Shown one piece after another: positions 49,729 through 58,804 of a stretch of 64,000 nucleotides of DNA. The DNA is from an uncultured Lachnospiraceae bacterium (GTDB lineage Bacteria; Bacillota; Clostridia; Lachnospirales; Lachnospiraceae). Both the position numbers and the translations under genes were made by a program. The number at the start of each line of letters is the position of its first letter. Positions within the stretch are counted from its first letter, which is position 1. Location of the stretch: the NCBI GenBank assembly GCA_947382415.1, contig CANCYO010000006.1, positions 1-64,000 of the forward strand. The letters are read 5' to 3'. The notes beneath the pieces were generated by a model that was not told the DNA's origin, did not search any database, and worked only from the letters and a program-made list of their open reading frames with translations.

Positions 49729-51426
49729 TCAAAATTTAATTCCTCTATATCGTGCCACACAGCCCATAATCTCCTGCCTTCTGGGCCGGGCCAGCGACGC
49801 GGCAACATCTCCCTGTCCAAAGAGCGCCTCCAATCCTTTTTCATTCAAGGCCTTCTCCAGCAGATCCACTGCCTGCGCCATGGACCTTTTACCGTCAAAG
49901 ACTTTGGTCAGAAGTTCTTTTAACAGATATCCCAGCGCCCGTGTCTGTTCTTCATCCTTAAGCTGTTCCAATCCGCGAAGTATCACCGTATTCTTTGAGA
50001 GTTCCACCTCGTCCCTGCCGAATGTCTTGATCTTGATCCGATCCTCCCCCGCCAATCTTCTGTCAGGCTGGGGTCTGCGCTCCCTGATATAGTCGGGAAA
50101 TGCGCTGCGGGTGGACTCAAACACGGAAAACTCAGCCGCTGCCTGCTTTGCCGTCTCTGTGATATCCACCGGCACATATTCTTTCATCTGAATCACCGTG
50201 TCAGCCACATGAAAGTAAGAACCGCTGCTTCCTGCCACGAGAATCGTAGAAATACCCAAATCCTCATAGAGGCTGTTCACCCGCTCGATAAAAGGCGTGA
50301 TGGGCTCCTCCCCGGGACTCACCACCCGCTGCATCAGTCTGTCACGAATCATAAAATTAGTAGCGGAGGTATCTTCGTCAATCAGGAGCAGTTTGCTTCC
50401 GCTCTCCACAGCCTCCATCAGCCCCGCAGCCTGGGAAGTGCTTCCGCTGGCGTCCTCCGTGGAAAAATGGGCCGTATCCTTACCATTCGGCAGATGATTG
50501 ATAAAGGGCGAGATATCCACATTGGCGATGCTCCTGCCATCCTCGGCCCTCAGCTTGACTGCTCCTGCATCCGTAATGACAAGTTCTCTGCCGTCTCCCG
50601 AAATGTGGTCATAGACGCCGTCCTGAATGGCCTGCAGCACTGTTGATTTGCCGTGGTAGCCGCCGCCCACCAGAAGCGTAATTCCCTTTCGTATGCCCAT
50701 ACCGCTCACCGCTCCCCTGTGAGGAAGCTCTATTGTCACCCGCAGAGACTCCGGTGACCGGAAGGCCACTGCATCCTTCATGGGCTTGTCCGACACACCG
50801 CTCTGTCTGGGCAGCACGGAACCGTCTGCAAGAAAGGCGCAAAGCCCCAGTTTGGGCAGTTGTTCCCTGACGGCCTGCTGATCCTCACACAGCTCTATTG
50901 CATCCTGCAGCGCCTGCTTGTCGATTCGCGCATAATAAAGGCTTCTGCGCACACAGTCCGGCAGGATATTGAACAGGATTTTAGCCAGTTCTCCCGCATT
51001 CACAGAGCGCCCGTTTGCCGGGAATCCGATCTCGAAACGCACTGTGATCCCTCTCTCCTCCACACGGCAGGCCGTGCGTTCAAGCACCTCCTGACCGCAG
51101 CGAGACACTGCCAGAAGTCCGCTCTTGCCGGAACCTTTGGCCTGAAAACTGCGCGCCCGTATGGCCGTCCCAAACAGTCTGGTCAGATGATCCTGAAGCG
51201 TGATCCTTTTGGATCTGTCTCCGTAGTACTCCCGGGGGAATCCCGCTTTGGCCATGGGCACCTGCACAGACACCCGGGAGGGCGCCGCAAAGGGATCTCC
51301 CTGCACATGATCGATGGAAAAGAGATAATCCCCAAAATCATAGATTCCCTTCAGATCCTTGTAGGCAGGATAACCTCTGTGATCGATTGCCTTTAACTGT
51401 CTGTCCAATTCACTTGATGTCTTCAT
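49729..51426 (-). CDS. Predicted ATPase of the ABC class (PF09818 type)
   Basis: The 565-residue cytosolic protein belongs to a widespread but uncharacterised family. N-terminal YPAYKDLKGIYDFGDYLFSI and HVQGDPFAAPSRVSVQVP are typical. The core has P-loop LLVGGGYHGKSTVLQAIQDG, a signature-like DASGSTSQAAGLMEAVESGS and Walker B KLLLIDEDTSATNFMIRDRL. Function unknown. AGGAGGAG precedes ATG 51426. Its upstream region is occupied by hairpin repeat B and no separate promoter was seen. Confidence 0.92.
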   Translation of the reverse strand: MKTSSELDRQLKAIDHRGYPAYKDLKGIYDFGDYLFSIDHVQGDPFAAPSRVSVQVPMAKAGFPREYYGDRSKRITLQDHLTRLFGTAIRARSFQAKGSGKSGLLAVSRCGQEVLERTACRVEERGITVRFEIGFPANGRSVNAGELAKILFNILPDCVRRSLYYARIDKQALQDAIELCEDQQAVREQLPKLGLCAFLADGSVLPRQSGVSDKPMKDAVAFRSPESLRVTIELPHRGAVSGMGIRKGITLLVGGGYHGKSTVLQAIQDGVYDHISGDGRELVITDAGAVKLRAEDGRSIANVDISPFINHLPNGKDTAHFSTEDASGSTSQAAGLMEAVESGSKLLLIDEDTSATNFMIRDRLMQRVVSPGEEPITPFIERVNSLYEDLGISTILVAGSSGSYFHVADTVIQMKEYVPVDITETAKQAAAEFSVFESTRSAFPDYIRERRPQPDRRLAGEDRIKIKTFGRDEVELSKNTVILRGLEQLKDEEQTRALGYLLKELLTKVFDGKRSMAQAVDLLEKALNEKGLEALFGQGDVAASLARPRRQEIMGCVARYRGIKF

Positions 51427-51464
51427 AGCGTTTTTCTACTCCTCCTTCAAACGCGGTACTCTCT

Positions 51465-51796
51465 GTAACAGTCCGGGGGTAATATTGTGGCGGCTGTACT
51501 CGGCCAGTGTCGGCAGTGGGAGGTGGGGTGGCTTCGGCGGACGGGCTGCGCTTGAGTGTGTTTTCTAATAGTGCGGCTATATATCCTGCAATTTACGGGC
51601 CGGTTATAAGGCGCATCCATGCGCCGTATAACCTGAAATGCGCATCCGTGCGCATTTCTCCCTCGTCTCCGAACCGCACTATAAGAAAACGCACCAAGCT
51701 CCGCCAATGTCCGCCGAAGCCACCCCACCTCCCACTGCCTCGATACCGGCTGAGTTCAGCGCACAATCGCTAAAGTAACTGCGTCCGAACTGTTAC
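51465..51796. repeat. Long hairpin repeat, copy B
   Basis: This 332-bp palindrome fills most of the 475-base gap between the ABC-class ATPase and the AIM24 gene. Terminal GTAACAGT/ACTGTTAC (51465-51472 with 51789-51796) and arms 51512-51542 with 51709-51739 (perfect over 31 bp) surround the same core pair as copy A (51560-51576 and 51674-51690, both identical to copy A). The internal stem is GGTTATA/TATAACC with GGCGCAT/ATGCGCC (51602-51633), where copy A has GGTTCTG/CAGAACC and AGTGCAT/ATGCACT: paired changes on both sides. No gene is supported inside it. Confidence 0.87.
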
Positions 51797-51825
51797 TTCT
51801 CTATTATACACGCTGAAGGTATGCC

Positions 51826-51854
51826 TTTACAAATTATTTTTTCTCATATATGAT
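51826..51854 (+). promoter_or_regulatory. Promoter of the AIM24-like gene
   Basis: TTTACA (51826-51831), a 17-base spacer and TATGAT (51849-51854), 47 bases before the ATG and directly after hairpin repeat B. Confidence 0.6.
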
Positions 51855-51901
51855 AAAAGAGAAAGTGACTCATCTAAATTACATGACAGGAGGAATAACT
51901 T

Positions 51902-52582
51902 ATGAAATACTCTATTGAGGGTGAACCCTTACCCGTGGTCATCTGTGATCTCGAAGCAGGTGAAACCATGATCACCGAGAGCGGCGCCATGTCCTGGATG
52001 ACTCCCAACATGAAGATGGAGACTACCTCCGGCGGCGGCATCGGTAAAATGCTGGGACGCGCGTTCTCCGGTGAGAGTCTGTTTCTGAATCGCTATACCG
52101 CGCAGGGCCGCCCGGGCCAGATTGCATTTGCATCCAGCTTCCCCGGCTCCATTCGGGCATTCATCGTGGCTCCCGGCGAGGATATCGTTGCGCAGAAATC
52201 CGCATTCCTGGCTTCCACATCAGGCGTAGAGCTCTCCACCTTCTTCCAGAAGCGTGTGGCCAGCGGATTATTCGGCGGCGAGGGTTTTATCATGCAGAAG
52301 CTCTCCGGCAATGGTGTGGTATTCCTGGAGTTCGACGGTTATGTAAAAGAATATGAGCTGGGCGCAGGCCAGCAGATGATCATAGACACCGGCTACCTGG
52401 CTGCCATGAGCTCCACCTGCAGCGTGGATATCCAGACTGTTCCCGGCGTTAAAAATATGCTCTTTGGCGGCGAAGGTTTCTTCAACACGGTTCTCACAGG
52501 CCCCGGCAAGGTTTACCTCCAAAGTATGCCTGTGGCCCAGCTTGCAGGCTCCATACGCCCCTTCATCGCCACGGGGAACTGA
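51902..52582 (+). CDS. AIM24 / TIGR00266 family protein
   Basis: The 226-residue protein is a single AIM24-type beta-barrel: MITESGAMSWMTPNMKMETT, LFLNRYTAQGRPGQIAFASS, EDIVAQKSAFLASTSGVELS and FFNTVLTGPGKVYLQSMPVA are characteristic. The bacterial role is unknown; the family was named for a yeast mitochondrial protein. GACAGGAGGAAT precedes the ATG. It has its own promoter, and its terminator lies inside the opposite-strand neighbour. Confidence 0.94.
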   Translation: MKYSIEGEPLPVVICDLEAGETMITESGAMSWMTPNMKMETTSGGGIGKMLGRAFSGESLFLNRYTAQGRPGQIAFASSFPGSIRAFIVAPGEDIVAQKSAFLASTSGVELSTFFQKRVASGLFGGEGFIMQKLSGNGVVFLEFDGYVKEYELGAGQQMIIDTGYLAAMSSTCSVDIQTVPGVKNMLFGGEGFFNTVLTGPGKVYLQSMPVAQLAGSIRPFIATGN

Positions 52583-52592
52583 TCGCTTCCCG

Positions 52593-53270
52593 TCAGATCA
52601 CTCCCCACACGCACAACGCGAAAATCAAGCCTATGATTAACGAGGGTAACAGGAGGCGGCCAATACCGCCTCCTGTTTTTTCTCCGGATTCACGGACGCC
52701 AAATTCCTGGGCAGGACGAACCTCCTCATAAAAGGGCAGGTTGTTTAATTCATAATATAATTCAGCCAACGTCATTGTACCGGAACCCGATTCCGTTATC
52801 TGCCGCCGCAGCTGCAGCAGTTTGTCCTTGTTCAGATAATACCGGGACAGGATACAGACCAGTTTCTTCTGCTCGGCGCGATAAGAAGGCTCCCGCTCCG
52901 GCGGATCGCCGCGCAATGTCCCCAACCGCACAGGCTCTGTGTATTCTGCCGCATTCTCGCGGTTTATGTTCAACAACCGGGCGGCCCTGGCAAACTGACA
53001 GAGCAGCAATGGCAGAACCATCATATATACCCCTTTCAGTGCAGTGCAAAATGCCACCATCAGAAAGAATCTGCTTCTGCTGAACAGCATATAAACGCCC
53101 CAAGGGAAGACTATCACTGCCACACTGATCGCCACGTCATACCATAACATCTGTAATTTTTTATTTACGCCAGCCAACTGCCGCTCAGCCTGCCGGATGG
53201 CAAAGTCTAACTGCGCATCCTTGGTATTTAACTCATACAGAAGTCGAATGTTGTTTTCGGAATTCATCAT
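52593..53270 (-). CDS. Hypothetical membrane protein
   Basis: No family is recognised for this 225-residue protein. An N-terminal coiled-coil-like stretch (DFAIRQAERQLAGVNKKLQM) is followed by two hydrophobic segments (VAISVAVIVFPWGVYMLFSR; MMVLPLLLCQFARAAR region), a soluble central part (LRRQITESGSGTMTLAELYY) and a C-terminal anchor (LLLPSLIIGLIFALCVWGVI). The ribosome site is weak. It ends 10 bases after the convergent AIM24 gene, and its last 30 codons contain that gene's terminator on the opposite strand. Confidence 0.72.
   Translation of the reverse strand: MMNSENNIRLLYELNTKDAQLDFAIRQAERQLAGVNKKLQMLWYDVAISVAVIVFPWGVYMLFSRSRFFLMVAFCTALKGVYMMVLPLLLCQFARAARLLNINRENAAEYTEPVRLGTLRGDPPEREPSYRAEQKKLVCILSRYYLNKDKLLQLRRQITESGSGTMTLAELYYELNNLPFYEEVRPAQEFGVRESGEKTGGGIGRLLLPSLIIGLIFALCVWGVI
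52648..52681 (+). terminator. Terminator of the AIM24 gene inside the opposite-strand CDS
   Basis: The stem AACAGGAGGCGG/CCGCCTCCTGTT (52648-52659 with 52666-52677) is perfect over 12 bp with a six-base loop, followed on the plus strand by a run of six T. The same bases encode EKTGGGIGRLLL of the minus-strand membrane protein. Confidence 0.88.
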
Positions 53271-53380
53271 TTATACCGCCATTGTTAAAATAGTTTTCAC
53301 CCCTATTATTTTAATTCTACTTCTTTATTGTCTCTGTTGTCAAATAATTGTGGATATTTCTTCGTCAAGGCATACAAAGA

Positions 53381-53416
53381 ATCCCGCATTCCCTGAGGCA
53401 TCGGGGAATGCGGGAT
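53381..53416 (-). terminator. Hairpin after the split surface-protein gene
   Basis: The 13-bp perfect stem ATCCCGCATTCCC/GGGAATGCGGGAT (53381-53393 with 53404-53416) is 26 bases beyond the stop of the surface-protein gene. On the minus strand it is followed by TCTTTGTATG, a weak T-tract. Confidence 0.7.
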
Positions 53417-53442
53417 ATCTCGTAAAATTTAACTGTTTAATC

Positions 53443-56370
53443 TTACTTTAATTTTATGGTGATCATCACTGTCCTGCGCACGGTAATGGGAACACCGTAG
53501 CCATTGTCTCCGTAAACGGCAGTGTAAGTCACATAGCCCTTCTGAGCGTTCTTGTCTGCCTTCAGAGCCGTGATCTGATCGTTTGTCAATCCTGCCTTGA
53601 GGGCAATCTTGCCATCCTTCAGTTCAAGGTATTTGAGGAAATCATTTTCCTGGCCTTTCACGTTCATGCCAAGCAGTGTGTTGAAGGTCACCGATTTTAA
53701 ATTGGTTCCCTTGCCGGAGAGTTCAATCTGCTCGCCTGCAGCCGCTTTGAGGGTATATGTTGTCTGCGGCTTATAGGAACCCTTCACCGCCTTGGGCTTC
53801 TCAACCTTCAAAGTGACATTCACAGGCTTGGAAGCCGCCTCGTAGCCGCCTGTCACGGCCTTTACGGGGGTAAAGGTCAGCTTGTAGCTTCCCGCAGGGA
53901 TATTGCTCCCGTCAAAGGTCAGCTCAACCGCGCCGTTCTTTGCAGCCGCTACTTTTCCCATCTGGGCACACGCAGCCTCAAGAGCATAATACGTCTTGCG
54001 GTTCTTGCGCTCCGATATCTTGTCTGCCTCCACCAGAACGCCGTCATATCCGGAACCGATCTCATAGGTCATTGTGCGTCCGGTCACAGCGCCTGCCTTC
54101 AACTTGGCGGCTGTTCCTGCCTTTACCTTGATCTTGGGCGCCTTGTTGGCAGAATATCCGGTATTTGCTATCACATAGCTGGTGCTGACCTTATGATCCT
54201 TGTCGGTCAGCGTCACCGTAGCCTTATCTGAAGTCACCAGCACACCGTACTGGCCAGGCTTTACATCCGAATACAGTATTTTACCGCCTTTTACCTTCAC
54301 CCCATGATTGGTGTAGCCCATGACATTCTTCCAGGCTGCACTGCCGGTCTGTTCCATCAACTGCAGATCCACAACCGTGTTGACGGAACCCTTGAAGGTC
54401 AGATTCGTTTTATTCTCCACGGAGGGATCATTCAAAACCGTGCCTTCGCAGGAAACGCCAAATGCCAGTTTATCGGGCTTTGCGTACTGAACGGTAAGCT
54501 TTATGGAAGCATTCTTTTTACTTCCGTCCTTGGCTGTCACAGTCAGCTTTACATTTTTGGCAATCTTGTATACATTTATGATCAGATTGCCCTGGTCATT
54601 CCGTACATCCATAGCCTTCGGTGCAGAGGACTTCACGGTAAACAACGAGGAATCGATCTGCGCACTCTGCAATTCAGCGAAACTGTAGGAATCTTTCACT
54701 TCCTCATCTTTGCTCAGCACGATCAGCTCTCCATAATCGACCTTATCTGAGGTCACCGTGCTGCCATCCCTTGCCACTACTTCATAACGCTGGGTTTCAT
54801 TATTCCACTGAACCACAATCAGGCTGCCGAAATCCTCCATCGGAGTGGACGTAACCGTTATCACCGGAGACAGAGCATAAGTATGATTCCCCTTAAAGTC
54901 AGCAGCCTGAGCCTTCACACAGAATCTATAGTCCTCATCACTGCCCAAAGTTTTTGCCACAGAAACCTTGCCGTTCTTCACAGTCACTTTGCCGTACATG
55001 GGATCTTCCGAATCCAGAGGTTCACCGTTCTCATCCACAATGCTCCAGTTCACCTTCTTGGTCTTAGCCGCCGCATCACCCGCATTGTAGACCACCGAAG
55101 CCTTCACGGACGCCGCCTTACCGGCTGCTCTGTAAACATTCTGCGTGGGAACGTCAACGTGCAGCGTCTCAATTCCTTTGACCACCGTGATCACAAAATT
55201 CACCGGCTTCTGATACATAGTCTCCGGTCCTATGGGCGTAATCTCAATGGTATGCTTCCCCAGAGAGGTATCGGATGCGGCGCTGGCAAACAACTGCCCA
55301 TCCTCCACATAGACTGATAATTTCTCATCCTCAGCGCAGTCCGTAATATCCACAGCGGCGGCTCCCGTGCAGGCAGCGCTGCTGTCATAGCTCAGACTGG
55401 CCGCAGCCATATCCCGCTGTGTGGTATAGATCGTGGCGCTCAGCTTTTTCACACCCACTTTGACAGAAAAGCTGGGGTCCTTGGTGGCAAACTCCTGCGT
55501 CTGGGCATTCTGGCTTCTGTAAAGCACCTGGGTATTCTCATTCTCAGGTGTGAGAGGCATTTTATCCCCGGTCTGAACCAGAGAGACCTTCACCTCATAA
55601 TTCCATTTCTGTCCTTTTCCGGACGGAGCGTTATTTACCACGATCCTTGTTTTCTGGACAAATTCCGGCGTCTTGGCCGAAGTTTCCTCGTCCTCAGACA
55701 CATCCGGCAGCTCTCTGGCCACATAAATGGGCTTCTCCGTGGCCGCCTTGACAGATGCGGGTATCTCTGTACCCTCCGCAGCCTTGGGCGTCACTTCGAT
55801 CCGATAATACTGACTGCCCTGAATACAGCTTCTCACATCATCTGCTCCCTTGAGCGCAAGTGTCAGACTGATATCATCCGAACCGGCCAGACTCACCTGA
55901 GGCGCAAAATTTTTCAGCGCTGTGGGTTCGCCTGCCGTTATATTGATGGAACCTCCATTGATATAATAATTCTCGTCTCCGGGCACAGCGTCCGTCCGGT
56001 ATAATTTCACCACTGCAAGCTTCTGTCCCACAGGCGCTTTTGGACTCACTGTCACATACAGTTTGCCGGTTCTGGAAGTACCCGTAAACTCTGCTTTCAA
56101 AAGGTCATCGGCCATACCGGGCTCCATCACCACCTCTGCACCAATCCCCATAGTGCCTGCGTTGGCAGGATTCGGCGTCACGATAAACACACTTCTGGTA
56201 TCCACGATACAGGTATCCGGTCCCTTATAGGTGACAGACTCCAGCGTCTCGACGATCCTGCACTGCACGGCAGCCTTGATCTGCCTTGCGCCGTCCTCTA
56301 TAACCGTACCCATCAGGCCCAGAGTATTTCCGGAACCGCCCTTTGCGCCGCTCATAGCCTGCAGGAGCAC
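53443..56370 (-). pseudogene. C-terminal part of surface protein, beyond an in-frame TAG
   Basis: The open frame of 975 codons continues, in the same reading frame, the gene that stops at 56404; eleven sense codons lie between the TAG and its first GTG. It consists of repeated beta-sandwich Ig-like segments (DFKGNHTYALSPVITVTSTP, LKVEKPKAVKGSYKPQTTYT, YTAVYGDNGYGVPITVRRTV). There is no signal peptide and no convincing ribosome site at GTG 56370, so it is unlikely to be made alone as an exported protein. No LPXTG or membrane anchor is seen at the end. Intact, the full protein would be about 1755 residues. Confidence 0.75.
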
Positions 56371-56403
56371 TCTGGTATCATCCTTCGGATCGATTTCTGC
56401 AGT

Positions 56404-58710
56404 CTATGTCTTTCCACTCACTTGGGGAGCATCCAGTTTTGCCGCGAGCTTTCCGCAGTAGAGTCTGGCACTGTAGGTCTTGCCCTGATACAGGTCATAT
56501 ATTCTGGCATCGGGAAGCGGTTCTTCGGTCTCGCCTTTTATCAGCGATACAACCGTATAAATCTCTCCTCTTGTCTCCAGGATGACATTCACATTGTCCT
56601 GTACCGTAATATCACCCGTCCAGGCATTATTTTGAGGCTTCTGTGAACGGTAGTCAATCGACACATTCAGAAACGTATATCTGTCATCCGCCGCTGCAGT
56701 GAGCTTCAACGTATTTCCTACAGGCACTTTATAAACAGCCGTGCGCATTCCATAATCATCCGTATCCTCTGTGGAAGCCGTGATCTCACTGCCGTCCACT
56801 ACGGCTGTGATACTCGCAAACGCCAGACTGTCATATTTTATAGAGACGTCCTTTTTCTCTACGGTGATCTCTTCCGTAACGATCTTCAGCTTCTGATCCT
56901 CCGACGCTGTCACTTCATACCAGGACAGACCGCTTCCGTCCATATCAGCTTCCAGTGCGCCCGTGGCATCCTCAGTGGTGGACACATAGGCTACGCGGTA
57001 GCCCTCCTGGGGCACTACGCGGAAACGCACCTTAGCGTCTTTTTTTACTAACAACTCCGTCGAAGTAAGCTTCTCGGCAGGAGCTCCGTCAACAGATACA
57101 TAGACTGTCGCATTCGATGCGTCAAAGCTCACTTTTCGGGACACATCTGCCGGAGAACCGGAAGTGATCCCGATGGCCTTCGTCTCACCGCTGACAGAAA
57201 ACACAATCTCTCCTACAGCCTTCTGACCCTCAGTCCCTTTCAGCGTGATCTTCTCGAATTCCTCCGTGACATCCACATAATACTCGTGCCACTCTCCATT
57301 TTCATCACGCTCGTCCCGCAGTTCCTTTCTGATCTGATAAATCGTATAGGTTCTGCCGGCAGTACCGCTGAAGGTGAGTATTGCATCCGTTTCGTGATAA
57401 ATTTCTATCGCTTTCTTATTTTCCGTAAGAACTGCCTGCGTACCGTTATACTCATATTCGCCCTGATCGGCAAAGACTACCTGCTCCACCGTCACATCCT
57501 CGTCGTAAAGCAGATTTATCGTGTGAGGCTTAACGATTCCCGTGACAGTCATAGCCGATTCCGGTGTGATACCATATATCCTGATACCGTCTGCATTATA
57601 CCCTACAGGCTGAAGCTTTCCCGTCTCATCTCCGGTAGTTGTCAGATACCATCCGTCGTTACACTCGATGGTCTCTCCGGTGTCTCCGTCCAGCGTGGCA
57701 TAGAAATAGAAAGGTTCACCCTTTATATGCTTTGTGGTCCCGAAATACCGGACATCGTCATACACAATCTCATAGGGCGATTCTCCCTCCTCCACATATT
57801 CATCCTCACCGAGTTTTCTCGCTCTTCCCAGCATCATGTAGCTGGGCTTTACCCATGTAATGGAAGTTCCCTCTCCGGTTTTGATCCTGATGGATGCGTC
57901 GTAGAATGTTCTGCCGAAATAATAGACCTCGTACATCTCCTCCGGATATTTCTCGTCAGGCACTAACCCAAAGACCTCCGGATCGTCTCCCAATGTATAT
58001 TCCACAGTTCCGGTAACTCCCGGCTGATACCGCACCTCGAAATCAATCGAATATTCATTGGTAATCTTAAATTCTGCACGTTTCGCAGCCTCATCCACGG
58101 TCAGCTCCACCGATTGGGCTACGCTGCCCTGTGTCTTGGTCACGGACACCTCCGCCATCTGGGGATCGTAAGAAAAACTCACCGTATGTTCCGCAATGGG
58201 CGTCGCGTCAACTACAATATCAGAGTCCATCTGATAGCCGCCTTTTCTTGGCCGCAGGAAATAAAGGGCATTCTTATAGTCCTGACTTGGACGGCGCAGG
58301 AGCGCCACCGATTTACCGGCATCAATTGCTCTCCGGATCACATAACCCTCATCCACCCGTACTCTGAATTCCTGCTCCTCCTCACTTCCTCTGGGCACTC
58401 TGAGCTGCGTGATCTCCTCCGTGCCTTCGGCATTATAGATCTTCACATGCTCTCCCGCCTGGAAGGTATAGGTCACATATTCCTCCGTACCGGAGGGATC
58501 GTCTCCTGTCCCCACAACATTTCCCTGTAACTCTTCACTGTCATCATAAAAACCGGCATCCCCGTCCGCCTTATAGGCTTCCGTGATGCCGGTACTCTCC
58601 TGTGCGGCCATGGCCTGCAGACCCGTCTGCGGCATGGACGTCACCATCATGACAACAGCAAACAGAACAGCTAAAACCCGACTGTAACATCGTCTTACTC
58701 TCATGTTCAT
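56404..58710 (-). CDS. N-terminal part of a large secreted surface protein (ends at in-frame TAG)
   Basis: The 768-residue product has a signal peptide (RVLAVLFAVVMMVTSMPQTG, cleavage probably after QAMAA). It is a string of beta-rich repeats resembling Ig-like or InlB-associated modules (LRVPRGSEEEQEFRVRVDEG, VKPHTINLLYDEDVTVEQVV, VRFRVVPQEGYRVAYVSTTE). The TAG at 56404-56406 is followed in frame by 986 more codons of similar style, so the natural product was probably twice as long. As annotated it would be released or lack its C-terminal half. Role is probably adhesion or substrate binding (inference). Confidence 0.82.
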   Translation of the reverse strand: MNMRVRRCYSRVLAVLFAVVMMVTSMPQTGLQAMAAQESTGITEAYKADGDAGFYDDSEELQGNVVGTGDDPSGTEEYVTYTFQAGEHVKIYNAEGTEEITQLRVPRGSEEEQEFRVRVDEGYVIRRAIDAGKSVALLRRPSQDYKNALYFLRPRKGGYQMDSDIVVDATPIAEHTVSFSYDPQMAEVSVTKTQGSVAQSVELTVDEAAKRAEFKITNEYSIDFEVRYQPGVTGTVEYTLGDDPEVFGLVPDEKYPEEMYEVYYFGRTFYDASIRIKTGEGTSITWVKPSYMMLGRARKLGEDEYVEEGESPYEIVYDDVRYFGTTKHIKGEPFYFYATLDGDTGETIECNDGWYLTTTGDETGKLQPVGYNADGIRIYGITPESAMTVTGIVKPHTINLLYDEDVTVEQVVFADQGEYEYNGTQAVLTENKKAIEIYHETDAILTFSGTAGRTYTIYQIRKELRDERDENGEWHEYYVDVTEEFEKITLKGTEGQKAVGEIVFSVSGETKAIGITSGSPADVSRKVSFDASNATVYVSVDGAPAEKLTSTELLVKKDAKVRFRVVPQEGYRVAYVSTTEDATGALEADMDGSGLSWYEVTASEDQKLKIVTEEITVEKKDVSIKYDSLAFASITAVVDGSEITASTEDTDDYGMRTAVYKVPVGNTLKLTAAADDRYTFLNVSIDYRSQKPQNNAWTGDITVQDNVNVILETRGEIYTVVSLIKGETEEPLPDARIYDLYQGKTYSARLYCGKLAAKLDAPQVSGKT

Positions 58711-58775
58711 GCTTTTTCCTCCATTTGCTCATAATCCGCCATGTTACTAACTAGATAAATATTAACTTAAATTGT

Positions 58776-58804
58776 ATTTTATCACTTGGCTGACTACAAG
58801 TCAA
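58776..58804 (-). promoter_or_regulatory. Promoter of the surface-protein gene
   Basis: Minus-strand TTGACT (58799-58804), a 17-base spacer and TAAAAT (58776-58781). The -35 overlaps the stop codon of the upstream MATE gene. This gives a leader of about 60 bases. Confidence 0.65.

Noticed and set aside
51507..51773. Open frame across hairpin repeat B (88 codons)
   Set aside because: Same reason as for copy A; shared residues reflect the DNA repeat rather than a protein family.
56404..56406. TAG decoded as pyrrolysine
   Set aside because: No pyl genes or methylamine methyltransferase context is visible, and the codon lies in a beta-rich surface protein; nonsense mutation or readthrough is simpler.
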